DNA of 64,000 nt, taken from Corynebacterium xerosis NBRC 16721 = ATCC 373. GTDB lineage: Bacteria > Actinomycetota > Actinomycetes > Mycobacteriales > Mycobacteriaceae. The notes beneath the pieces were generated by a model. It was given only the letters and a program-made list of their open reading frames with translations, was not told the origin of the DNA and searched no databases. A program made the translations under genes and the position numbers. The stretch is from contig NZ_BCRD01000001.1 of the NCBI RefSeq assembly GCF_001552415.1, positions 434,001-498,000 on the forward strand. Reading direction: 5' to 3'. How positions within the stretch are numbered: position 1 is the first letter of the stretch; each line of letters begins with the position of its first letter. Shown here in pieces: positions 46,834-55,579 of the stretch.

Positions 46834-48483
46834 TCAGCTTTTGCGGGCGGCCACCGCGGCGGCCGCCCATTCACGCCACCGGCCCGCGCCCGCGGCGGGA
46901 GACGTCCACGGCGCGTCGCTCGGTCCGATCCGGACGTCGTCGCGAAGCAACCAGTTGTGCACGACCTGGAGCTCGTGCTGATTCGCGCCGAGGTACGGGC
47001 CTTCGCCGGGGATCACCGTTTCGGCGGAGTCCGCGAGCAGCCCGGCGACGTGGGCGGCATTGGCCCCGCGCGGCGAGCGGCCGGCGGCGGCGAGGCGCCC
47101 ATGGCGGACCACCGCGAGGTTCCACCCTCCGCGGCCATCGGGGAACGCAGCCTGGAGCTGGGGGATCGAGGCCAGCGCACCCAACCGCTGTCGCCGATCG
47201 AGGGCGAGGATCAGATCCGCGGTGATGTCCCGGAGGAACGCCGCCCGGCGGTAGCGTCCGGCGTCGGCCGCCGCGGAGACGTCGTCGACGAGCCGTGCGA
47301 TGAGTTCCGCTCCTCCGGCGCGCAGCTCGCCGGCGACTTCCCCGAAATTGCCCGCGTCGAGATCGAGGGTGTCTTTGGTCGCCTGGGCGGCATTGCGGGT
47401 GCGGAACGGCCCGATCGCATCCTCGCCGCCGGCCACACGCGACACCTTCGGCCCGCCCTTCTTCGTCGGCGGGTTGAGGTACCACCCATGGCCCGGTTCC
47501 TTGCGCTGCCGGTTGTACGGCGGGCGGGCGGACGCGAGCATCCGGGCCTCGCGCACTTCGGCCTCCATGCCATGGGCGCACTCGGCGACGTCGACGGACT
47601 CGGCCAGCATCACCATTTCGACCATGCGGCGGCGCGGATCGGCGCCCGTGAAGTACTGCAGAAGGCGGCGGCGCAGGTTCACCGCCGTACCTATATATAA
47701 GGGATCGCCGGATGCGCCCCGGAATACGTAGACGCCCGGGGCATGCGGGGCATCCGCGATGAGCGCCTTCTTCTCGCGCAGTCGGGGATCGACGTCGGGG
47801 GAGAAGTGCTCCAGGTCGCCCACGGTCTCGACGGAATGCCCCGCCAGACGCTCGATGAGGTGGTGGAGAACGTCGACGGTCGCCGCCGCATCATCCAGCG
47901 CGCGGTGGTTCGGCGTCACTTCGGCGCCGACGTAGCGGGCGAGGTCGCCGAGGCGAAAACTGCCCGTCCGCTTCCGGTCCAGCAACCGGCGCGCGAGCTG
48001 CAGGGTGTCGACGACCGCGGGGGCCGGCCAGGCGATGCCCAATTGCCCGCATGACGCGCGGAGGAATCCGATGTCGAACGGGGCATTGTGCGCCACCCAC
48101 ACCGCGCCCGACGCGAATTCCAGGAAGCGGGGGAGCACGGTGCCCAGCTGCGGGGCGCCGTCGAGGTCGGCGTCGGTGATCCCCGTCAGCTCGGTGATGA
48201 AGCCGGGCAGCCTCATTCCCGGATCGATCAGGGCGCTGAACCGTCCCTCTTCGACGCCGCCGCGGACGCGCACGGCGCCGATTTCGATGATGTGGTCCTC
48301 GCCCGCGCGCATCCCCGTGGTTTCGAGGTCGACGACAACGAACGTGGTCTCGCCCAGTCCGAGTTCGTCGGTGCCCGGCCCCGGTTCATCTCCGGAATCG
48401 CCGCCATTGCTTTGCGACGACCCGGCGCCGAAGCCGGAAACGGCGTCGGTCAAGGAAAGCTGGAGCGGGTCATCGGCGGTCAC
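46834..48483 (-). CDS. DEDDh exonuclease fused to a GIY-YIG domain
   Basis: A 549-residue two-domain nuclease. The N-terminal DnaQ-like exonuclease (about 45-215) shows VVVDLETTGM (DxE), HNAPFDIGF and HRALDDAAATVDVL (H and D). A GIY-YIG/UvrC N-terminal domain (about 245-330) begins GVYVFRGASGDPLYIGTAVNLRRRLLQYF. The C-terminal part resembles other members of the DEDD exonuclease/UvrC-like family (Rv2191 type). It is probably a DNA repair or proofreading accessory protein. A low-complexity N-terminus carries the recurrent motif (48409-48419). Confidence 0.88.
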   Translation of the reverse strand: MTADDPLQLSLTDAVSGFGAGSSQSNGGDSGDEPGPGTDELGLGETTFVVVDLETTGMRAGEDHIIEIGAVRVRGGVEEGRFSALIDPGMRLPGFITELTGITDADLDGAPQLGTVLPRFLEFASGAVWVAHNAPFDIGFLRASCGQLGIAWPAPAVVDTLQLARRLLDRKRTGSFRLGDLARYVGAEVTPNHRALDDAAATVDVLHHLIERLAGHSVETVGDLEHFSPDVDPRLREKKALIADAPHAPGVYVFRGASGDPLYIGTAVNLRRRLLQYFTGADPRRRMVEMVMLAESVDVAECAHGMEAEVREARMLASARPPYNRQRKEPGHGWYLNPPTKKGGPKVSRVAGGEDAIGPFRTRNAAQATKDTLDLDAGNFGEVAGELRAGGAELIARLVDDVSAAADAGRYRRAAFLRDITADLILALDRRQRLGALASIPQLQAAFPDGRGGWNLAVVRHGRLAAAGRSPRGANAAHVAGLLADSAETVIPGEGPYLGANQHELQVVHNWLLRDDVRIGPSDAPWTSPAAGAGRWREWAAAAVAARKS

Positions 48484-48584
48484 CCGACCGATTCTAGGGT
48501 GCCGCCCGGATCGGCCGGACCGCGGTTGCCGGTCGCTGTGGCGGATGTGAAAGCTGAGCCGCGAACCGGCCTCGAATCACAAAA

Positions 48585-48600
48585 TGTGACGCGTTTCACA
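48585..48600. promoter_or_regulatory. CRP/GlxR-type binding site
   Basis: TGTGACGCGTTTCACA is a full match to the TGTGA-N6-TCACA consensus. A second overlapping inverted pair, TCACA-TAAG-TGTGA, follows. In C. glutamicum, GlxR binds such sites upstream of cell-wall hydrolase and resuscitation factor genes. The site is about 100 bp from the nuclease start and 450 bp from the NlpC start. Confidence 0.7.
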
Positions 48601-48864
48601 TAAGTGTGATTTTAGCACCGTTCACCTTGTCGGGGGCCGTCGCGACGCAGTCCGGGGGCGAGTGTAAAAGGTGCAGGTCTCGGCCCGTTATCGCGGCGTG
48701 ACACTATGGATCGACGGAAAAACGGGGTTTCATAACGGGCGGGTAACGGATTGGGGTTCATGGCGGTAACGAACCGATTTCGATTCGGACTTGGCGCGTT
48801 GGCTGGACAAGAGCCGTTCCCATTTCGTAACCTTGCCGAGACATTGAAGCGGGGCCCTCCCAGA

Positions 48865-49023
48865 GGTGCCGCTCATGGCAGGAAACCAAAGCCTAATCGG
48901 CGCCCGCGAGGGCGACGAACCGGGGACCCACTCCTTTCGTTGGGGTGAATCCCACCGGCGACAGCCGGAGGGTAGGGAGATCTTCCTTTTCTCCCGAACC
49001 CGTCAGCTAACCCGGTCGGCACC
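48865..49023 (+). promoter_or_regulatory. ydaO-yuaA class c-di-AMP riboswitch
   Basis: The conserved blocks of the class occur in order: GGGGACCCA, GTTGGGGTGAATCCCACC, GGAGGGTAGGGAG, CTCCCGAACCCGTCAGCTAAC. They are enclosed by P1 strands GGTGCCG (48865-48871) and CGGCACC (49017-49023). It ends 29 bp before the NlpC/P60 ATG. In actinobacteria this class commonly turns off cell-wall hydrolase and Rpf genes when c-di-AMP is high. Confidence 0.93.
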
Positions 49024-49052
49024 AAATGGAAGAGAACACGGAGTTTTTCATC

Positions 49053-49637
49053 ATGGGTAAGCACCAGCGCCGTTCCAACATCGCCCGCAACGCCGCCGCC
49101 TTCGGCGCCACCGTCGCCGGCATCACCGCCCTTGCCGCGCCGACCGCGTCGGCCGCCCCGATCAACATTCCGGGCGTCGGTTCCTTCGACGTCCCGGATG
49201 TCCAGAACATCCAGAACATCGAGGGCATCGCCGGCGCCATCCCGGGCGCCGACGCGATCGTCAACCGCTCCGCCGCCGCCGCTCCGGCCATCTCCACCGG
49301 CCAGAAGATCGTCGACGCCGCGCGCTCGCAGATCGGCACCCCGTACGTGTGGGGCGGCACCCAGCCCGGCGGCTTCGACTGCTCCGGTCTGACCTCCTGG
49401 TCCTACTCGCAGGTCGGCAAGTCCATCCCGCGCACCTCGCAGGCCCAGGCCGACGGCGGCCAGTCGGTCGGCATGGGCGGCAAGCAGCTCGGCGACATCA
49501 TCGTCTTCTACCCGGGCGCCACCCACGTGGGCATCTTCTCCGGCGGAAACAACGTCATCCACGCGCCGCAGTCCGGCCAGAACGTCCACGAGACCAGCAT
49601 CGACTACATGCCGGTCCACTCCGTCGTCCGCTTCTAA
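49053..49637 (+). CDS. Secreted NlpC/P60 endopeptidase behind a c-di-AMP riboswitch
   Basis: A 194-residue exported peptidoglycan hydrolase. It has a signal peptide (about 1-36, basic start then AAFGATVAGITALAAPTASAAP) and a short linker, then the NlpC/P60 domain (about 85-194) with the catalytic Cys in GGFDCSGLTSWSY, His in ATHVGIF and the third polar residue in NVIHAPQSG. It should cleave the D-Glu-mDAP bond of stem peptides. ATG 49053 lies nine bases after GGAG. A second NlpC/P60 gene follows beyond a terminator. Confidence 0.92.
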   Translation: MGKHQRRSNIARNAAAFGATVAGITALAAPTASAAPINIPGVGSFDVPDVQNIQNIEGIAGAIPGADAIVNRSAAAAPAISTGQKIVDAARSQIGTPYVWGGTQPGGFDCSGLTSWSYSQVGKSIPRTSQAQADGGQSVGMGGKQLGDIIVFYPGATHVGIFSGGNNVIHAPQSGQNVHETSIDYMPVHSVVRF

Positions 49638-49955
49638 GCGAATTCGACTCCTGCCATGATGGGCGGGGCCACGGGATTCTTCCCGGGCCCCGCCTCATGG
49701 TTTTTCCGGGGTGCTTGTCCCGGGTGCTTTTCCGGGGGCCGTGCGGGTGGGGCGCCCCGGGTTTTCCCGTCACGGGGGTCACTTCAGGCAACACGTTTCA
49801 CTCCCGGTGCAGATGTCCGGGAAATCACGCCGAAGTGATTCGACCGGCATCGAAACCGTTGTTAAAGTTACGCCGAATGACCCGTTGACCGGGGACTTGC
49901 CGATGCGCCGGCGACCATCGCCCGCGCATCCCGTTTCGAAAGGCCATCCCGCACC
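49638..49955. other. Gap between the two NlpC/P60 genes
   Basis: 318 bp holding a terminator (49672-49694) and presumably the promoter of the second gene; TTGTTAAAG near 49859 is a possible part of it. No riboswitch is seen here. Confidence 0.45.
49672..49694 (+). terminator. Terminator after the first NlpC/P60 gene
   Basis: GGCGGGGCC (49672-49680) pairs with GGCCCCGCC (49686-49694), with the spacer region able to add a CGGG/CCCG pair, followed by CATGGTTTTTCC. Confidence 0.75.
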
Positions 49956-50987
49956 GTGCGCCACCGCAGGAACCATCTCCGCCGCCTGATCGCCTCCGCC
50001 TCCGTGGTCGCGTGTCTGGCCGCCCCCGTCGCCATCGCTCCGTCCGCGATGTCCCAGGAACTCACCGCCGACGGCATCATCGCCGATCTGGAGGAGCTGT
50101 CCCGGGAAGCCGAGGAAAACTCCCAGGACGTCATGCGCCTCGACGGCGACGTCGCCAAGCAAGAGGAACTGGTCCGGAAGCTGCAGGGCGAGGTCCAGGA
50201 AGCGACCCGTTCGGCCGAGGCGGCGCGCGGCGAGGTCGACCGGCACCGCGACGAGATTTCGCAGTTCGCGCGCCAGCGCATGCGCGGCGACGTCGTGGAC
50301 CCGATCACCGCGGTCATCGGCTCCAACGACGCGCAGGATGCGCTGGACCGTTCGTCGTACGTCTCGCAGATGTCGCGCGAGAAGGAGGGCACGCTCTCGG
50401 CGGTGTCGAAGCGCCAGCGCGAGGCCGCCGATCGCTTCGCGCGCGCTGCGTCGGCGAAGGCCGTCGCCGGCGTGCAGCTGGGCGCGCTGGAGAAGAAGCG
50501 CGGCGAGCTGGAGAAGAAGACCGGCGAACTCGAGCGCCGCACGCAGGAGGTCCGTGACCGCGTCGATTCCCTGTCGCCCGCGGAGCTCGCCGCCTGGCGC
50601 GCCAAGGACAACCCGATCACCGAGGGCCTGGGCCAGCTGCTCGGCTCGTCCGGGGCCGTCGACGCCGCGATGACCAAGGTCGGCTCCCCGTACTCCTGGG
50701 GCGCGGCCGGGCCGGACGCCTTCGACTGCTCGGGTCTGATGTACTGGGCCTACCAGCAGCTGGGCAAGTCCATTCCGCGCACGTCGCAGGCGCAGCTGGC
50801 CGGCGGCACCCCGGTGTCGCGCGATCAGCTGCAGCCGGGCGACCTGATCGGCTTCTACGAGGGCATCACGCACGTGGGCATGTACGTGGGCAACGGCATG
50901 ATCATCCACGCCTCCACCTACGGGGTGCCGGTGCAGGTCGTGCCCATCGAGCAGGGCGGCCCCTACATGGGCGCCGTCCGCTACTGA
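49956..50987 (+). CDS. Secreted coiled-coil NlpC/P60 endopeptidase (Rv2190c/RipA type)
   Basis: A 343-residue exported hydrolase. It has a signal peptide (about 1-33), a long helical coiled coil (about 40-195, rich in Glu, Arg and Lys) and a C-terminal NlpC/P60 domain (about 228-343) with Cys in DAFDCSGLMYWAY, His in ITHVGMYVG and His in MIIHASTYG. The coiled coil in related RipA proteins blocks or positions the active site. The start is GTG 49956. It sits between the riboswitch-controlled hydrolase and the pimB'-type gene, as Rv2190c does. Confidence 0.92.
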   Translation: MRHRRNHLRRLIASASVVACLAAPVAIAPSAMSQELTADGIIADLEELSREAEENSQDVMRLDGDVAKQEELVRKLQGEVQEATRSAEAARGEVDRHRDEISQFARQRMRGDVVDPITAVIGSNDAQDALDRSSYVSQMSREKEGTLSAVSKRQREAADRFARAASAKAVAGVQLGALEKKRGELEKKTGELERRTQEVRDRVDSLSPAELAAWRAKDNPITEGLGQLLGSSGAVDAAMTKVGSPYSWGAAGPDAFDCSGLMYWAYQQLGKSIPRTSQAQLAGGTPVSRDQLQPGDLIGFYEGITHVGMYVGNGMIIHASTYGVPVQVVPIEQGGPYMGAVRY

Positions 50988-51018
50988 CGGTGTCGGCCGC
51001 GGCCGGCATCGCGGGTCC

Positions 51019-52227
51019 ATGACCGTTCCGGGGCAGGGGAGCGCGCGCAGGCTTGACGACGGCCCGCGTGGCGCGCACGGCCGCGTTCTGTTGATCACCA
51101 ACGATTTCCCGCCCCGCCAGGGCGGCATCGAATCGTATCTGCGGGATTTTTTGGGCACGCTCGACCCCGAGTCGGTGTCGGTGTTGGCGTCGACCCGCAT
51201 CCCGGGCGCGGAGACCCGCGAGCATGACGCGGCGCTGCCGTACCGCGTGCACCGGCTCCGGGACCGGGTGCTGCTGCCGTTGCCGCACGTGGCACGGGCG
51301 GCGGCGAAGATCATCGCCGACGAGGGCATCGACGTGGTGTGGTTCGGCGCGGCGGCCCCGATGGGGCTGCTGGCGCAGGCGTGCCGGCGGGCGGGGGCGG
51401 CCCGGATCGTCTCCACCACCCACGGCCACGAGGTCGGGTGGTCGATGCTGCCGGTGTCGCGCACCGCGCTGAGGATCATCGGCGAGGGATCGGACGTGGT
51501 CACGTACATCTCGAAGTACACCCGCAACCGCTTCGCCGCCGCCTTCGGGCCGCGCACCGCGTTCGAGCGGCTGCCCTCGGGCGTCGACGTCGACCGGTTC
51601 CGCCCGGATTCCGACGCCGGCGCGCGCATCCGGGACCGCCACGGCATCGCCCCCGATCAACCGCTGATCGTCTGCATTTCCAGGTTGGTGGCCCGCAAGG
51701 GCCAGGACTCCCTGATCGCGGCGATGCCCGCCGTGCTCGACCAGCTGCCCGACGCCCGCCTGATGATCGTCGGCGCCGGCCCCCACGAGAAGACGCTGCG
51801 CGAACTCGCCGCGTCCACCGGCGTTGCCGGCCACGTGATCTTCACCGGTTCCGTGCCCTACGGCGAGCTGCCCGACCACTACAACGCGGCCACCGTCTTC
51901 GCCATGCCCGCCCGCACGCGCGGCCGGGGGCTGGACGTGGAGGGCCTGGGCATCGTGTACCTGGAGGCGCAGGCCTGCGGCGTGCCCGTCATCGCCGGCG
52001 ACTCCGGGGGCGCGCCGGAAACGGTCGTCGACGGCGTGACCGGCGTCGTCGTCGACGGCCGCGCCGTCCCGGCACTTGCACGAGCGGTCATCGGCGTGTG
52101 CGCCGACCCCGCAAAAGCCCGGCACATGGGACAGGAAGGCCGCCGGCACGTCGTCGAGCACTGGACGTGGGAGGTCATGGGAGCCCGACTTTGCCGGATC
52201 CTCGCAGGCGGCGGGCCCCGCAGGTAA
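51019..52227 (+). CDS. pimB': GT4 mannosyltransferase, PimB'-like
   Basis: A 402-residue retaining glycosyltransferase. VLLITNDFPPRQGGIESYLRD opens the acceptor domain, CISRLVARKGQDSLI the donor domain, and EGLGIVYLEAQACG holds the E-x7-E pair. By sequence and position it matches PimB', which adds the second mannose to phosphatidylinositol mannoside from GDP-mannose. ATG 51019 is used; the first 20 residues are unconserved and contain the recurrent motif (51051-51061), so the true start may be later. It is first in an operon of five. Confidence 0.82.
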   Translation: MTVPGQGSARRLDDGPRGAHGRVLLITNDFPPRQGGIESYLRDFLGTLDPESVSVLASTRIPGAETREHDAALPYRVHRLRDRVLLPLPHVARAAAKIIADEGIDVVWFGAAAPMGLLAQACRRAGAARIVSTTHGHEVGWSMLPVSRTALRIIGEGSDVVTYISKYTRNRFAAAFGPRTAFERLPSGVDVDRFRPDSDAGARIRDRHGIAPDQPLIVCISRLVARKGQDSLIAAMPAVLDQLPDARLMIVGAGPHEKTLRELAASTGVAGHVIFTGSVPYGELPDHYNAATVFAMPARTRGRGLDVEGLGIVYLEAQACGVPVIAGDSGGAPETVVDGVTGVVVDGRAVPALARAVIGVCADPAKARHMGQEGRRHVVEHWTWEVMGARLCRILAGGGPRR

Positions 52228-52238
52228 CCTCGGAGGGC

Positions 52239-52679
52239 ATGAGCGACCGAACGCAGGGACAGATCCTGATCAACGCCCCTCGGGAGCGGATCCTCGACGT
52301 CATCGGCGACGTCCCCGCCTACCCGGAGTGGGCCACCGGCACCACGGCGGCCGAGGTCACCGAGGCCGGCGACCGTCCGCTGCGGCCCAAGCGCGCCAAG
52401 TTCACGCTGGAAACGGTGCTCAAGGACGTCTATGAGCTCGACTACGAATGGGCGGACGATGGCGTGAGCTGGTCGCTGCTGTCGTCGCAGCTGCAGAAGT
52501 CGCAGTCCGGCCGTTACGTGCTCACCGAGGCCGACGGTGGGGCGACGAAGGTGCTGTACGAGCTGGAGATCGTCACCGCCGTGCCCATGCTGGGCATGTT
52601 GCGGCGCAAGGCCGAGCACCGGATCGTGGACACGGCGCTGAAGTCGCTGAAGCGCCGCGTCGAGGGTCTGCCTGAGTGA
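52239..52679 (+). CDS. SRPBCC (START/polyketide-cyclase-like) protein
   Basis: A 146-residue single-domain helix-grip protein. It begins QGQILINAPRERILDVIGDVPAYPEWA, the classic START of this family, and ends with a long amphipathic helix (IVDTALKSLKRRVEGL). It probably binds a lipid or other hydrophobic ligand. It corresponds to Rv2185c in the same operon order. ATG 52239 follows CGGAGG; its stop overlaps the next start by four bases. Confidence 0.85.
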   Translation: MSDRTQGQILINAPRERILDVIGDVPAYPEWATGTTAAEVTEAGDRPLRPKRAKFTLETVLKDVYELDYEWADDGVSWSLLSSQLQKSQSGRYVLTEADGGATKVLYELEIVTAVPMLGMLRRKAEHRIVDTALKSLKRRVEGLPE

Positions 52680-53692
52680 CCCTGGAATCCCCGCAACCGC
52701 AGATGCCCCGGATGCCCCAGCCGCCGCGGGCGCCCCGGCATCCGATCGTGCTCGTGCCCGGGGCCCCCGGCGACCGCACCCCGGAGACCTTTCTGCCGGA
52801 TGATCTGGAGTGGGCGGAGGCCGGCCCGGATCCCGTCGCCGATGCGGTGGCGCTGTTGCGCGGCATGGACGCCGACCGGTCGGCGCTGGAGGCGTTGACG
52901 GGTTTCGCGGGCCTGGAGCGGCTGCTGGTGTGGGCGAAGGCGCAGACCATCGCGGGCACGGCCCCGGCGGGCGTGCGCATCGGCCCGACCCCCGACCGGC
53001 AGATGTCGTGGTTGCGGCGCGTGCAGGGCCCGGCGCAGCTGGCGGACATCCTGGACCTGATCAATCCCCGCGTGGAACGGCACCGCTCCATGCCGGACGT
53101 GTTCGGCGACCGCTCCCGCCGGGCCCGCCTGCTGGAGGCGCTGTGGTCGTGGGGGAATTCGTGGCAGCGGATCGTCGAGGCCGGGGGAGTCCATCTGCGC
53201 ACCGGCGGCGCGGTCGATGCGCGGGTGGCCGGCCTGGCGACGTGGATCGGCGTGGTGGTCGACGATGTGCCCGACCCGCCGCAGCCGCGGCTGACCATGG
53301 CGGACCTCGGCGTCGGCGGTGACGGTGCCCGCCTGTACCGCATGCGCGTGCGCGCGCCCCTGCATCTGGCGTTCCCCGAGTTCGACGGCGATGCTCCGCG
53401 CGTCGATTCCGGCGAGGCGGGCGAGGGGGCTCGCGCGTCGGCCCGTCGTCAAGCTTTTTTGCTTGACGACGGCGCAGATCCGGCCGATTTCCCCGAACCC
53501 ACCGTCAGCGTCGAGACGACCGCGGCCGGCGTGGTGGCCCAGGTCGCCGGGTATTCGAGGCGGTTTCCGGCCCCCGCGATCCTGTCGGTCTGCGAGCAGG
53601 AGAAGGTGCGGGTGACGCCTCCGGATACGTGGGAGTCCGGCTGGGGGGATATTCTTGTCTGGTTCCGCGCCGATCCAGCGCGGCTGCCCTGA
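52676..53692 (+). CDS. Unrecognised protein with ArsA-like C-terminal features
   Basis: A 338-residue protein I cannot assign firmly. A Pro-rich start precedes a helical region (about 45-200, with DRQMSWLRRVQGPAQLADILDLINP), then a beta-rich C-terminus (LYRMRVRAPLHLAF, VVAQVAGYSRRFPAPAILSV) resembling the C-terminal domain of ArsA/GET3-type ATPases. In mycobacteria an ArsA-like ATPase gene (Rv2184c) occupies this position. No P-loop is present, so if related it has lost ATPase function. A 28 bp palindrome made of two recurrent motifs (53444-53471) is embedded in frame in the linker before the C-terminal part. Confidence 0.6.
   Translation: MTLESPQPQMPRMPQPPRAPRHPIVLVPGAPGDRTPETFLPDDLEWAEAGPDPVADAVALLRGMDADRSALEALTGFAGLERLLVWAKAQTIAGTAPAGVRIGPTPDRQMSWLRRVQGPAQLADILDLINPRVERHRSMPDVFGDRSRRARLLEALWSWGNSWQRIVEAGGVHLRTGGAVDARVAGLATWIGVVVDDVPDPPQPRLTMADLGVGGDGARLYRMRVRAPLHLAFPEFDGDAPRVDSGEAGEGARASARRQAFLLDDGADPADFPEPTVSVETTAAGVVAQVAGYSRRFPAPAILSVCEQEKVRVTPPDTWESGWGDILVWFRADPARLP
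53444..53471. repeat. 28 bp palindrome of two recurrent motifs inside a gene
   Basis: CGTCGTCAAGC, six T, then GCTTGACGACG. The arms are perfect. It encodes part of RRQAFLLDDG in an otherwise variable linker. Confidence 0.95.
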
Positions 53693-53751
53693 CCTGCCGC
53701 GCCACCGATTCGGCCCCGCCCGACCCGGCCACCACCCATGAGGAGCCCCAC

Positions 53752-54741
53752 GTGACGATCCCGCCACGAGCCACGCCCGAGGGGCCGACCATCAGCTTCG
53801 ACATCGGCGGCACGCACCTGCGCGCGGCGGTGGTCACGGCCGACGGTGCGGTGATCGACCGGGTGCAGAAGTCCTCCAACGGCACGGCGGAGGCGCTCGA
53901 GGACGGCATCGTCGAGATGACCGCCGAGCTGCTCGTCGATCATCCCGATGCGGTCGCCGTCGGGCTCGCCGTCGCCGGATTCCTGGATTCGGAACGGCGC
54001 GTGGTGCGATTCGCGCCGCACCTGCCGTGGCGCGATGCCGACGTCGCCGCGCGGCTGGGGGAGCGGCTGCCGATCCCCGTGAGCCTGGAGCACGACGCGA
54101 ATTCCGCGGCGTGGGGCGAATACCGCTTCGGCGCCGCCCGCGGCGCGCGCGATTGGGTCCTGTTCGCCCTGGGCACCGGCATCGGCGGCGCGATGATGAG
54201 CGGCGGAAAGATCTTCCGCGGCGCCCACGGCACCGCCCCCGAGTTCGGGCACCTCACCGTCGTGCCCGGCGGGCGTCCCTGCTCCTGCGGCAAGCGAGGC
54301 TGCCTGGAGCGCTACTGCTCCGGCACCGCGCTGGCGGCCACGGCGCGGGAGCTGGCCACGACCGGACGGTTCCACGGCCCGCTCGCCGAGTCGTGCATCG
54401 ACGGCACCGCCACCGGCTCCGACGTGATGCACGCGGCGCAGACCGGAGATCCCCTGGCGGAGGCCGCGGTCGGCGACTTCGCCGACTGGCTCGGCCGGGC
54501 CCTGGCGCTGGTTTCCGACCTCTTCGATCCCGAGCTGATCGTCATCGGAGGTGGCGTCGCCCAGGCCGCCGATCAATACCTGGACCGGGCCCGCGCGGTG
54601 TTCGCCCGCGAGATCACCGGTGCCGGCCACCGCCCGCTCGCCCGCATCGAGGTCGCCCGGCTCGGTGCCGACGCGGGGATGATCGGCGCGGCTGATCTGG
54701 CGCGCGCCGAAGCTGAGGGTAAAGTTAGCGACCGTGAATAA
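53752..54741 (+). CDS. glk: ROK family glucokinase
   Basis: A 329-residue ROK sugar kinase, probably ATP-dependent glucokinase. ISFDIGGTHLRAAVV is the phosphate loop, EHDANSAAWGEYRFGAARG the sugar site with catalytic Asp, LGTGIGGAMMSGG follows, and the ROK zinc motif is GHLTVVPGGRPCSCGKRGCLE. The start is GTG 53752 behind GAGGAG. It overlaps the acyltransferase gene by eight bases. Carbohydrate phosphorylation next to a glycolipid operon is unusual but seen in related genomes. Confidence 0.87.
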   Translation: MTIPPRATPEGPTISFDIGGTHLRAAVVTADGAVIDRVQKSSNGTAEALEDGIVEMTAELLVDHPDAVAVGLAVAGFLDSERRVVRFAPHLPWRDADVAARLGERLPIPVSLEHDANSAAWGEYRFGAARGARDWVLFALGTGIGGAMMSGGKIFRGAHGTAPEFGHLTVVPGGRPCSCGKRGCLERYCSGTALAATARELATTGRFHGPLAESCIDGTATGSDVMHAAQTGDPLAEAAVGDFADWLGRALALVSDLFDPELIVIGGGVAQAADQYLDRARAVFAREITGAGHRPLARIEVARLGADAGMIGAADLARAEAEGKVSDRE

Positions 54742-55480
54742 CCCCTGGTACAAGTTCTTCAAGTTCGTGCTCATCGGCCCGTTCCTGCGCGTGTGGAACC
54801 GCCCCACGTACGTGGGCGGGGAGAAGGTGCCGGAACAGGGTGCGGCGATCATGGCGTCGAACCACCTCGCCGTGATGGATTCGTTCTACTTTCCTCTGGT
54901 GGTTCCCCGCCAGTTGACCTTCCTGGCGAAGAAGGAGTACTTCACGTCCCCGGGCTTGGTCGGGCGGATCCAGAAATTCTTCTTCACCAACACCGGCCAG
55001 GTGCCCATCGACCGCAAGTCCGGCGACGCCGCCCAGGATGCCCTCGACGCCGGCATTGCCGTGCTGGAGCGCGGCGACCTGCTGGGCATGTACCCGGAAG
55101 GCACGCGCTCGGCCGACGGTCGCCTGTACCGGGGCAAGACCGGCCTGGCCCGCGTCGCGCTGCGCACCGGCGTGCCCGTGTACCCGGTGGCGATGAAGGG
55201 CACCGGCGAGGTCAATCCCATCGGCAGCTGGTTCCCGCGGCCCCGCAAGGTCGGCGTGGAGATCGGCGATCCGCTGGACCCGGCCGATTACCGCGACCGC
55301 GGCGACGAGTACGCCAACGCCCGGGCTTTGACCGACGATCTGATGGTGGCGCTGCAGAAGCTCAGCGGCCAGACCTACGTCGACGCGTACTCGGCCGAGG
55401 TCAAGGCGTCGCTGGCCGCGGGCGACGGATACCCGGAGGGCACCGAGCCGGGCGGTCGCCTGGAGCGTCCGCTGGCGTAA
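54734..55480 (+). CDS. 1-acyl-sn-glycerol-3-phosphate acyltransferase (PlsC family)
   Basis: A 248-residue membrane-associated acyltransferase. The catalytic HX4D is NHLAVMD, followed by FLAKKEYF, the FEGTR-type motif as PEGTRS, and VPVYPVAM. It corresponds to Rv2182c. The start is GTG 54734. Located with a pimB'-type gene, it may acylate phosphatidylinositol mannoside or phospholipid precursors. It is last in the operon, followed by a strong terminator. Confidence 0.87.
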   Translation: MNNPWYKFFKFVLIGPFLRVWNRPTYVGGEKVPEQGAAIMASNHLAVMDSFYFPLVVPRQLTFLAKKEYFTSPGLVGRIQKFFFTNTGQVPIDRKSGDAAQDALDAGIAVLERGDLLGMYPEGTRSADGRLYRGKTGLARVALRTGVPVYPVAMKGTGEVNPIGSWFPRPRKVGVEIGDPLDPADYRDRGDEYANARALTDDLMVALQKLSGQTYVDAYSAEVKASLAAGDGYPEGTEPGGRLERPLA

Positions 55481-55525
55481 GACCCCGCGGCATCCGGCGG
55501 GCCGATTCACCGCCGCCGATATTCG

Positions 55526-55566
55526 ACCGCGCCGACCCGGGGAGCAGTTCCCCGGGTCGGCGCGGT
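55526..55566 (+). terminator. Terminator after the pimB'-plsC operon
   Basis: A perfect 17 bp stem (55526-55542 with 55550-55566) around AGCAGTT. The exoribonuclease start lies 13 bp beyond, so that gene either has a promoter overlapping the hairpin or relies on read-through. Confidence 0.82.
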
Positions 55567-55579
55567 TATCCTGTCCATC

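Larger units (their letters stand above)
48484..49052. other. Long regulatory leader of the first NlpC/P60 gene
   Basis: 569 bp that also contains the nuclease promoter. It has a GlxR/CRP-like site at 48585, presumably the NlpC promoter around 48620-48800, and a c-di-AMP riboswitch at 48865-49023. No gene is seen. Confidence 0.7.
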
